From Candidatus Azambacteria bacterium (GTDB lineage Bacteria; Patescibacteriota; Minisyncoccia; GWC2-36-17; M10-OD1-4): DNA of 7,384 nucleotides. The stretch covers positions 1 through 7,384 of the forward strand of contig JACQDS010000073.1 in NCBI GenBank assembly GCA_016200995.1, in the 5' to 3' direction. Positions 1-5,166 of this stretch are shown here, in pieces; position 1 is the first letter of the stretch, and each line of letters starts with the position of its first letter. The notes under the pieces were generated by a model. The model saw nothing but the letters and a program-made list of their open reading frames with translations, ran no database searches and was not told where the DNA came from. The position numbers and the translations under genes are program-made.

Positions 1-303
1 AGAATAAAAACAAAAAATAAGACAAATGCGGTTATTTTTTCTTTGGCGGTCTTTTCTTTGAGCGTTTTCTTTTTTGCCGTTTTTCAGGTTTTGGAGATAA
101 ACGACTTAAGATATGAAAAGTCTTCAAAAATAAGCCGGTTAAAAAGCATGGAAGGAGAGAGCGAGAAGCTTGAACTTTCACTTGCAAAATTAAAAAAATC
201 ACAAAATTTAAAAGAGTCCGCGATCGGGCTTGATATGACCGATGTCTTGCAGGTGAGCTATGTCGGAGTTGGCGGCGGTGATGATGTCGCGTTTAACAGA
301 TAA
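1..303 (+). CDS. FtsL/DivIC-like cell-division membrane protein, 5' end outside window
   Basis: The frame is open from base 1, so the true start lies upstream. The 100 visible codons give a short basic segment (RIKTKNKTN), one hydrophobic span at about visible residues 10-31, and then a Lys/Glu-rich, coiled-coil-like stretch at about 32-66. The tail contains a GLDM...VSYV pattern like the end of FtsL-type proteins. This layout of a cytoplasmic basic tail, one membrane helix and an external coiled coil is that of FtsL/DivIC divisome scaffolds. FtsL sequences are poorly conserved, so the name rests mainly on topology and on the position directly before an FtsI-type gene, which is the usual dcw order. 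A TTG at 43 is in frame but falls inside the membrane span, so it is unlikely to be the start. The gene ends in tandem TAA TAA, 15 bp before the next ATG. Another small membrane coiled-coil protein cannot be excluded. Confidence 0.7.
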   Translation, partial: RIKTKNKTNAVIFSLAVFSLSVFFFAVFQVLEINDLRYEKSSKISRLKSMEGESEKLELSLAKLKKSQNLKESAIGLDMTDVLQVSYVGVGGGDDVAFNR

Positions 304-318
304 TAATTTTGACGCGCT

Positions 319-2049
319 ATGTTTTCTTTTAAAAACGCCCTCAAAAAAAGCGGTGTCAACGAAAGGGTGGATTTTCTTTTTCTTTTTATCGTTTTTTTGG
401 CTTTTTTGGCTGTTGCGCGTCTGGCGTATCTGCAGATATTCAGTCATAAAGATCTTTCTTTTCAAGCGGAAAGCCAAAGGAGATTTTCTTCGGTTTTGGA
501 AGCCGAGCGCGGCAGAGTATTTATGGTTGATAGGAACGGCTCAGCTGTGGAACTGGCGACAAACGGCAGCGAGTACTCGGTGTTTGCAGTCCCGAAGGAT
601 ATTTTAAACAAAGAGGAGTTTGCAAAAAAGGTTTCGGAAAGTTTGGGAATGGACTATGAAGTTCTTTTTAAAAGGATCTCAAAGGAAAACGACCCTTATG
701 AGCCGGTAAGATCGGTCGTGAAGGAGGATAAGAAAGCGGAGCTTGAGGCCTTCGGTCTTAAAGGATTGGGGTTTAAAGAGAAAAAAGGCAGAATATATCC
801 GAACGGGAATTTAGGTTCGCACGTCTCAGGATTTTTAAGCGTAAAAGATGCAAAAGGCGTCGGTCAATACGGCATTGAAGAATTTTACAACGACGCTTTG
901 TCGGGACGCCAGGGATTTATTTACGGAGAAAAGGATTCTTTAGGTTCAAATATCATAGACGAAGACCAGAGATCATATACTGCAATAAACGGAGATCATT
1001 TATTTTTATCCGTTGATCCTAATGTTCAATTTAAGATAGAAGATGAATTAAAAAAGGTTATTGAAAAATGGAGCGCGGAAGCCGGATCGGTAATAGTGAT
1101 GGAACCGTCATCCGGAAGAATTCTTGGGATGGCAAATTATCCGGATTTTGATCCGAACGAATACGCCTTAAGTAAGGAGATCTCTGTTTTTGCAAATGGA
1201 TCTGTTTCCGGACAATATGAGCCGGGGTCTATTTTCAAGCCGATCACAATATCTGTCGGTATTGATACCAACGCCATAACTCCTGATACAAAATACGAGG
1301 ACAAGGGCTTTCTATCCGTTTCCGGTTATACTATCAAAAATTACGACGGCAAAGTGCACGGAGAAAATACCATGACGCAAGTGCTTGAAAAATCTTTAAA
1401 TACCGGAACGGTCTTTGTGGTTGAAAAGATCCAAAAAGATATATTTTTGAATTATTTAAAGAAGTTCGGATTTGGAGAAAGGACCGGCATAGATCTGCCC
1501 GGCGAAGCCAAGGGCGATATCAGAAATTTGGATGCAAAAAGAGATATTAATTTTGACACCGCCTCCTTTGGACAGGGCATAGCGGCAACTCCTCTGCAGA
1601 TGATCGCCGCGATATCGGCGATAGCAAACGGCGGGACGCTTGTGAGGCCGCATATGGTTGATGAGATAATCCGTTCAAACGGCTCTAAAAAATATATTGA
1701 AAAAGATGAAGTAAGAAAAGTGATATCGGAGGATTCCGCAAAGAAGGTTCAAAAGATGCTCGTCTCGGTGGTAGAAAATGGATTTGACAAAGCCAAAATT
1801 CCCGGATACTTTGTAGCTGGCAAGACGGGCACGGCTCAAATACCAAACACAAACGGCAAAGGCTATTCCGATGACACCATTCATTCGTTTGTCGGCTTTG
1901 CGCCTGCATACAACGCTAAGTTTATCGTTTTGATAAAGCTTGATAAACCGCAAGGAGTAAGATTCGCTTCCGTTTCGCTGACCTCGACCTTCCGTGAGAT
2001 AATGAATTATCTTTTGAATTATTATGAGATCAAACCGGATTTTCAATAA
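319..2049 (+). CDS. ftsI: Class B penicillin-binding protein, FtsI/PBP2-type transpeptidase
   Basis: A D,D-transpeptidase that cross-links peptidoglycan outside the membrane, presumably at the septum. The 576 residues hold an N-terminal membrane anchor (about 18-41). A PBP dimerisation/pedestal domain follows, with ERGRVF.VDRNG at 63-74, RIYPNG at 158-163 and GQYGIEE at 182-188. The transpeptidase domain (about 250-565) has the complete catalytic set: SIFK (nucleophile S304, K307), SLN (359-361) and KTG (502-504), plus the family motif SFGQGIA.TPLQM at 417-428. There are no PASTA repeats. The start is well fixed: in-frame stops at 301, 304 and 310 precede ATG 319, and the next Met lies beyond the membrane anchor. 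No Shine-Dalgarno sequence is visible, so translation may be coupled to the upstream gene. FtsI is preferred over the elongation PBP2 because of the FtsL-like neighbour before it and the murF-like gene after it. Confidence 0.95.
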   Translation: MFSFKNALKKSGVNERVDFLFLFIVFLAFLAVARLAYLQIFSHKDLSFQAESQRRFSSVLEAERGRVFMVDRNGSAVELATNGSEYSVFAVPKDILNKEEFAKKVSESLGMDYEVLFKRISKENDPYEPVRSVVKEDKKAELEAFGLKGLGFKEKKGRIYPNGNLGSHVSGFLSVKDAKGVGQYGIEEFYNDALSGRQGFIYGEKDSLGSNIIDEDQRSYTAINGDHLFLSVDPNVQFKIEDELKKVIEKWSAEAGSVIVMEPSSGRILGMANYPDFDPNEYALSKEISVFANGSVSGQYEPGSIFKPITISVGIDTNAITPDTKYEDKGFLSVSGYTIKNYDGKVHGENTMTQVLEKSLNTGTVFVVEKIQKDIFLNYLKKFGFGERTGIDLPGEAKGDIRNLDAKRDINFDTASFGQGIAATPLQMIAAISAIANGGTLVRPHMVDEIIRSNGSKKYIEKDEVRKVISEDSAKKVQKMLVSVVENGFDKAKIPGYFVAGKTGTAQIPNTNGKGYSDDTIHSFVGFAPAYNAKFIVLIKLDKPQGVRFASVSLTSTFREIMNYLLNYYEIKPDFQ

Positions 2050-2061
2050 ATTTATAATAGA

Positions 2062-3279
2062 ATGAGAAAAATATTGCAAAAAATATTAAAAATAGCGGCG
2101 AAGTTGATGCTTTTAAGATACAAGCCAAAGATCATTGCTGTCACCGGCAGCGTGGGAAAGACGAGCGCCAAGGATGCGATATATGCGGTGCTTGAGAACG
2201 ATTTTAATGTCAGAAAAAGCGAAAAAAGCTTCAACAACGAGATAGGTGTTCCGCTGACCATTTTAGGCATAGGCTCTGCCGGCAAAAATGTGTTTTTGTG
2301 GATCTGGAATCTTCTCAAAGTTATTTCTTATTTTATCTGGACAAAATATCCAAAAATATTGGTTCTGGAGTTTGGTGTTGATAAGCCCGGCGATATGGAT
2401 TATCTCTTGGAGATTGCAAAGCCTGATATCGCGGTTGTGACAGCGATCGGCGATATCCCGGCGCATATTGAAAAATTTTCCGGTTCGGCGGAAGTGGTAA
2501 AAGAAAAATCAAAACTCGTTAAGGCTGTTTCAAAAGATGGGATAGTAATACTCAATTGCGATTACGACAGCGTTGCGTCTATGGAGCACAGGACAAGAGC
2601 GAGAGTTTTGACATATGGGTTTTTGAGCGAGGCAAAACTAAAAATCCATAAGTCTGACACCGGCATTCAGGAGAGTGGAATATTTTTATCATCATCTTTC
2701 AAGGTTGAATACGAAGGAAGTGTGGTGCCTGTCAGGCTTAACGCTTTTGGAGTGCCAAGCATATATGCCGCCGTGGCCGCTTGCGCCGTCGGGATAGCGC
2801 TTGATATGAATCTTGTTGAGATATCGCAGGCGCTTTTAAAAAATAAAACGCCAAAAAGCAGGATGAATATTTTAGAAGGGATCCATCACTCTGTAATTTT
2901 AGACGACAGCTACAACGCTTCTCCGGAATCCATGAAAGAGGCGTTAAATTCCCTAAAAAATATCAAAGCTAAAAGAAAGGTTGCTGTCTTTGGCAGTATG
3001 CTTGAGATCGGCAGATATTCCGAAGATTCTCATAGGGATGTCGGGAAGGTCGCATCGGCTTTTTGCGACTTGATAATAACCGTCGGAGACAAAGCCATTT
3101 TCATAGCCGACGAGGCTTTAAAAAACGGATTTAAAAAAGGCGAAAATTTATTTGTTTTTGAAAACTCGGACGAGCTTGCGAAAAAAATTAAAAATTTTAT
3201 AAAAGAAGATGATCTGATATTATTCAAAGGTTCAAGAGGGGTTAAGTTGGAAACAGCAATAAAAGAGGTTTTAACTTAA
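2062..3279 (+). CDS. murF: MurF-like Mur ligase without the usual N-terminal substrate domain
   Basis: A probable cytoplasmic ATP-dependent ligase adding D-Ala-D-Ala to the UDP-MurNAc peptide, the last soluble step of the precursor pathway. The 405 residues contain the P-loop TGSVGKTS at 28-35, FNNEIGVPLTIL (57-68), LEFGVDKPGDM (102-112, with the likely metal-binding E103), IGDIPAHIEKFGS-like sequence around H135, and EKSKL (148-152, where K149 is the likely carbamylated lysine). The C-terminal domain has DDSYNASPESM (281-291), VFGSMLEIG (309-317) with H324, and FKGSRG (388-393). The YNA.P.SM and ML.LG motifs favour MurF over other Mur ligases. The P-loop starts only about 28 residues in, whereas typical MurF has a domain of roughly 80-100 residues before it. 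An in-frame stop at 2047 shows this is not a start-site error. A hydrophobic segment lies at about 77-94. The gene follows ftsI by 12 bp without a recognisable Shine-Dalgarno. Confidence 0.88.
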   Translation: MRKILQKILKIAAKLMLLRYKPKIIAVTGSVGKTSAKDAIYAVLENDFNVRKSEKSFNNEIGVPLTILGIGSAGKNVFLWIWNLLKVISYFIWTKYPKILVLEFGVDKPGDMDYLLEIAKPDIAVVTAIGDIPAHIEKFSGSAEVVKEKSKLVKAVSKDGIVILNCDYDSVASMEHRTRARVLTYGFLSEAKLKIHKSDTGIQESGIFLSSSFKVEYEGSVVPVRLNAFGVPSIYAAVAACAVGIALDMNLVEISQALLKNKTPKSRMNILEGIHHSVILDDSYNASPESMKEALNSLKNIKAKRKVAVFGSMLEIGRYSEDSHRDVGKVASAFCDLIITVGDKAIFIADEALKNGFKKGENLFVFENSDELAKKIKNFIKEDDLILFKGSRGVKLETAIKEVLT

Positions 3280-3302
3280 TCGGAAAAGTTTAATTGATAG
3301 CA

Positions 3303-3453
3303 CCTTCCCGCTAGAAACTCATTTTAAAGAACCGTCCTTGACTCACTTCCAGCGGTTTGTCAGAACTTACATCTCGGCAAAAAATTTTGCTTCGCAAAAA
3401 CCAAGCTTTTTTGCCTCCGAGATATTCTTTCAAATGAGTTTCCATCGGGAAGG
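3303..3453. repeat. 151-bp nested inverted-repeat element, unidentified
   Basis: The ends 3303-3331 and 3425-3453 are complementary over 29 positions with only three mismatches (3311/3445, 3313/3443, 3325/3431), so the ends read CCTTCCCG and CGGGAAGG. Inside, 3371-3384 pairs with 3407-3423 (ATCTCGG...CCGAGAT plus an A6/T6 tract) with a small bulge. Within that, TTTTGC-TTC-GCAAAA (3385-3399) forms a hairpin. A weak AACCG/CGGTT pair (3330-3334 / 3353-3357) may form a second branch. The element occupies most of the 239-bp gap between murF and the tRNA, carries no plausible ORF and has no obvious target-site duplication. It could be a MITE-like repeat, a structured RNA, or the murF 3' end processing/termination signal. 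The complementarity is read directly; the role is unknown. Confidence 0.75.
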
Positions 3454-3468
3454 ATTTTGTATAAATAG

Positions 3469-3496
3469 TTGAAAAAAATAAAAAATGTGTTAATAT
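3469..3496 (+). promoter_or_regulatory. Possible sigma70-type promoter for tRNA-Glu
   Basis: TTGAAA at 3469-3474 (5 of 6 to the -35 consensus) is followed after 16 bp by TAATAT at 3491-3496 (4 of 6 to the -10 consensus). Transcription would start near 3503, about 12 bases before the mature tRNA 5' end. A second -10-like TATAGT at 3503-3508 has no matched -35. The surrounding AT-rich sequence makes chance matches likely. Confidence 0.4.
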
Positions 3497-3514
3497 TTTG
3501 TCTATAGTAAATAT

Positions 3515-3592
3515 GCCGCTATCGTCTAGCCCGGTCTAGGACGCTACCCTCTCACGGTAGAAACGGGGGTTCGAATCCCCCTAGCGGTACCA
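3515..3592 (+). tRNA. tRNA-Glu, anticodon CTC, CCA encoded
   Basis: A full cloverleaf can be drawn. The acceptor stem is GCCGCTA (3515-3521) with TAGCGGT (3582-3588). The D arm contains GTCTAG...CTAGGAC. The anticodon stem is CTACC/GGTAG (3544-3548, 3556-3560) around the loop CTCTCAC, with anticodon CTC at 3551-3553. The T arm is GGGGG-TTCGAAT-CCCCC. The discriminator is A3589 and CCA is encoded at 3590-3592. The pattern TC-GTCTAG after the acceptor stem and the loop ending CAC match bacterial tRNA-Glu. CTC reads GAG codons; a TTC isoacceptor would be expected elsewhere. The terminal pair is G1-U72 rather than G-C, which is unusual but leaves the stem intact. Confidence 0.96.
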
Positions 3593-3606
3593 ATGCCTTA
3601 AAAAGC

Positions 3607-3633
3607 CGCCGGTGGATAACTCGGCGTTTTTTT
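3607..3633 (+). terminator. Rho-independent terminator after tRNA-Glu
   Basis: CGCCG (3607-3611) pairs with CGGCG (3622-3626) across a 10-base loop and is followed at once by seven T residues (3627-3633). It lies 14 bp after the tRNA CCA end and just before the next promoter. The stem is short but fully GC, so it should separate the tRNA from the downstream unit. Confidence 0.75.
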
Positions 3634-3634
3634 A

Positions 3635-3664
3635 TTGACATAAAACATTATTGTTGTATATAAT
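3635..3664 (+). promoter_or_regulatory. Consensus sigma70-type promoter for the 71-residue gene
   Basis: Perfect TTGACA (3635-3640) and perfect TATAAT (3659-3664) are separated by 18 bp. Transcription would begin near 3671, giving a leader of about 60 nt before ATG 3733. This is the strongest promoter match in the window and implies high, largely constitutive expression of the small downstream unit. The leader can form a weak hairpin TGTAAA/TTTACA (3671-3676 / 3687-3692), followed by a T8 run (3698-3705). Confidence 0.82.
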
Positions 3665-3719
3665 ATAAATTGTAAATAGTACATTTTTTACAGGGTGTTT
3701 TTTTTAAGGAAAATAAAAT

Positions 3720-3724
3720 AGGAG
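3720..3724 (+). promoter_or_regulatory. Shine-Dalgarno site AGGAG of the 71-residue gene
   Basis: AGGAG lies 8 bases before ATG 3733, which is good spacing, and it fixes this start. It is the only clear Shine-Dalgarno sequence in front of any gene in the window. Confidence 0.85.
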
Positions 3725-3732
3725 ATAACAAA

Positions 3733-3948
3733 ATGCTAAACACAGAAAGTGTTTACAGGTGCGTCGCTGAAGGCAGGAACGGAGATCTTATGAACGCTTT
3801 AGGAAGCGTGGAGTTCTCCGAAAAAGGAGATCAGCTTTGCGAGGCTTTGATAGGGATTGTTCAAAAGCCTCCAACGCTTAGAGTTGAGTATCTCAGCGAT
3901 GCGGAAAGGATCTGCTGGAGGCTCAACGAGCATATTATTGAGTCCTAG
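3733..3948 (+). CDS. Small acidic protein of unknown function, 71 residues
   Basis: I do not recognise this protein. It is supported as a real gene by a well-placed Shine-Dalgarno, a consensus promoter upstream and a strong terminator 12 bp after the stop, which together make a complete single-gene transcription unit. The 71 residues are acidic overall, with about twelve Asp/Glu against seven Lys/Arg. They include three cysteines (C10, C36, C61) that form no CxxC metal site. There is no signal peptide or membrane segment. The amphipathic stretches YRCVAEGRNGDLMNAL, DQLCEALIGIV and AERICWRLNEHII suggest a small helical cytosolic protein. It lies between the tRNA and the nuclease operon but is insulated from both, so neighbours say little about its role. 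A regulator, a toxin-antitoxin component or a phylum-specific small protein are all open; nothing here selects among them. Confidence 0.72.
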   Translation: MLNTESVYRCVAEGRNGDLMNALGSVEFSEKGDQLCEALIGIVQKPPTLRVEYLSDAERICWRLNEHIIES

Positions 3949-3960
3949 CAATCATATCCC

Positions 3961-3998
3961 CCCATCTCCCGGTATAGCCGGGGGATGGGATTTTTTTT
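3961..3998 (+). terminator. Strong rho-independent terminator
   Basis: A 12-bp stem, CCCATCTCCCGG (3961-3972) with CCGGGGGATGGG (3978-3989), has one G-U pair and a TATAG loop. A T8 tract follows at 3991-3998. It ends the small-gene transcript 12 bp after its stop codon and separates it from the nuclease operon. Confidence 0.93.
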
Positions 3999-4006
3999 GT
4001 TTTTTA

Positions 4007-4015
4007 TGATATAAT
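4007..4015 (+). promoter_or_regulatory. Extended -10 promoter of the nuclease/ATPase operon
   Basis: TGATATAAT is a perfect TGnTATAAT extended -10 element (TATAAT at 4010-4015). No convincing -35 is present, which extended -10 promoters tolerate. The predicted start of transcription, about 7 bases after the -10, falls at 4022-4023, on the ATG of the next gene. The mRNA would be leaderless or nearly so, consistent with the absence of a Shine-Dalgarno. The site follows directly after a terminator, so a new promoter is expected here. Confidence 0.65.
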
Positions 4016-4033
4016 TTTTATCATGATAAAAAT
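4014..4033. repeat. Perfect 20-bp palindrome over the nuclease start codon
   Basis: Bases 4014-4033 read the same on both strands: ATTTTTATCA followed by its exact complement. The centre lies between 4023 and 4024, inside the ATG. It overlaps the last bases of the -10 box and the predicted transcription start, a classic position for an operator bound by a dimeric repressor. The AT-rich composition raises the chance of coincidence. Confidence 0.6.
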
Positions 4034-5162
4034 CATTCATACTGGAGATATTCATTTGGGAGCGAAGTTTTCTTCCTTTGGCAAGAAATCCGCAGAGCAA
4101 AGGCGGGCGCTTTTAAATTCTTTCAAAAAAGTTGTTGATGAGACGATTTTAAAAAAAGCGCATATTCTTTTGATATCCGGAGATCTTTTTGATTCAAATT
4201 TTCCATCGTACGACACGGTCAATGCGGTAAAAAGCGAGCTTAAAAAGCTTGATGAGCTAGGGGTCTATGTGGCGATCCTTCCGGGAACGCACGATTGCCT
4301 TTCGGCGGACTCAATATATAAAAGAGAGAATTTTTCCGAGGGGCTTTCGCATATATATATATTTGACGATGAAAACATAACTTCAAAGTTTTATCCGGAG
4401 CTGGATCTGGTTTTGTACGCCAAAGCCAACACCTCAAATAAATCAAAACAAAGCCCGGTTGAATTTTTGCAATCGGAAGAAAAACAAAAAGCAAGGCATA
4501 AAGTGGCGATGGCGCACGGTTCGATAGAGATAGAAGGCAAGTCGGCCGATGACGACTGGCCTATTAAGCTTAGCGAGATATCAAAATCGCAGATGCAGTA
4601 TATAGCCTTGGGACACTGGCATGGGGCGCAGGACTTTTCTTTTGGAGCGACAAAAGCTTGGTATTGCGGTTCGCCGGAGATCACCTACAAAGAAGGCAAG
4701 GGCGGGCTTGGGCAGGGATATGCTATTGAGGTGGATATCACAAGTTCAGCGGAGGTCAAGCCATTTTTAGTAAGCGAAAAAAAGATAGAAGAGATGAATA
4801 TTGAGCTTGACGCCTTTTCCGACATTGACGGAATTTACAAAGAGATAGAAAAAAAATCCGATCCAAACACGATATTGATATTAAGCATTTCAGGAATCGT
4901 TCATCCGAATCTTTTTTTGGATGAAGAAAAAATAGAATCGGATCTTTCGGATAAATTCTTCAGCATCAAGGTCAAAAATAATTCGTCGCTTAAGATAGAA
5001 AACATCACCGAAAGGGAGTATCCGGAGGATATGGTCGTCGGGCAGTTTGTGGCGTTGATGCGGGAAAGGATAAATGCATCGCAAAACGAAGAGGATAAAA
5101 AAGTTTTTGAAGAAGCGCTCCAGCTTGGCGTCGCCGAACTGGAAGGCAAAGAAGTTTTATAA
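4023..5162 (+). CDS. SbcD/Mre11/YhaO-type metallophosphoesterase (putative DNA nuclease)
   Basis: A probable Mn-dependent DNA exo/endonuclease working with the ATPase encoded next. The 379 residues show the calcineurin-like phosphoesterase motifs in order: GDIH (D9, H11), GDLFD (D54), GTHD (88-91), AHGS (H165) and GHWH (H198, H200). A C-terminal region (about 250-379) should correspond to the capping/ATPase-binding part. The total is close to SbcD-family length. The third motif is normally GNHD, whose Asn binds metal; here it is Thr (T89), so activity may be altered, though all the His and Asp ligands remain. ATG 4023 gives a protein starting MIKIIHTGDIH, exactly where the family begins. No Shine-Dalgarno is present, and a promoter abuts the start. 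The gene ends 4 bp before the ATPase start. The partner's membrane hairpin makes the Bacillus YhaO/YhaN pair a closer model than cytosolic SbcCD. Confidence 0.9.
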   Translation: MIKIIHTGDIHLGAKFSSFGKKSAEQRRALLNSFKKVVDETILKKAHILLISGDLFDSNFPSYDTVNAVKSELKKLDELGVYVAILPGTHDCLSADSIYKRENFSEGLSHIYIFDDENITSKFYPELDLVLYAKANTSNKSKQSPVEFLQSEEKQKARHKVAMAHGSIEIEGKSADDDWPIKLSEISKSQMQYIALGHWHGAQDFSFGATKAWYCGSPEITYKEGKGGLGQGYAIEVDITSSAEVKPFLVSEKKIEEMNIELDAFSDIDGIYKEIEKKSDPNTILILSISGIVHPNLFLDEEKIESDLSDKFFSIKVKNNSSLKIENITEREYPEDMVVGQFVALMRERINASQNEEDKKVFEEALQLGVAELEGKEVL

Positions 5163-5166
5163 TTTT

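Noticed and set aside
43..45. TTG as the start of the FtsL-like protein
   Set aside because: The frame is open to base 1, and the TTG falls inside the hydrophobic span; the basic residues before it look like the cytoplasmic tail.
392..407. T7 and T6 tracts in ftsI as a phase-variable site
   Set aside because: They encode Phe/Leu of the membrane helix, where T-rich codons are expected, and an essential transpeptidase is an unlikely phase-variable gene.
2053..2058. TATAAT just before the murF start as a promoter
   Set aside because: Only three bases separate it from the ATG, so transcription would begin inside the gene after the start codon. There is no -35 or extended -10, and the gene is in tight linkage with ftsI.
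3303..3453. CRISPR repeat or insertion sequence
   Set aside because: There is no regular direct repeat-spacer pattern, no transposase gene nearby, and no clear target-site duplication at the element ends.
3661..3998. Known ncRNA (tmRNA, 6S, SRP RNA, RNase P RNA) instead of a small protein gene
   Set aside because: None of the conserved cores I know for these RNAs is present, and the transcript carries a well-spaced Shine-Dalgarno and an intact 71-codon frame.
5074..5166. Upstream in-frame ATG that would extend the ATPase by 31 residues
   Set aside because: The extension overlaps 89 bases of the nuclease gene in another frame, is a Lys-rich low-complexity translation, and precedes the clear family N-terminus MYLKSLSVKNF at 5167.
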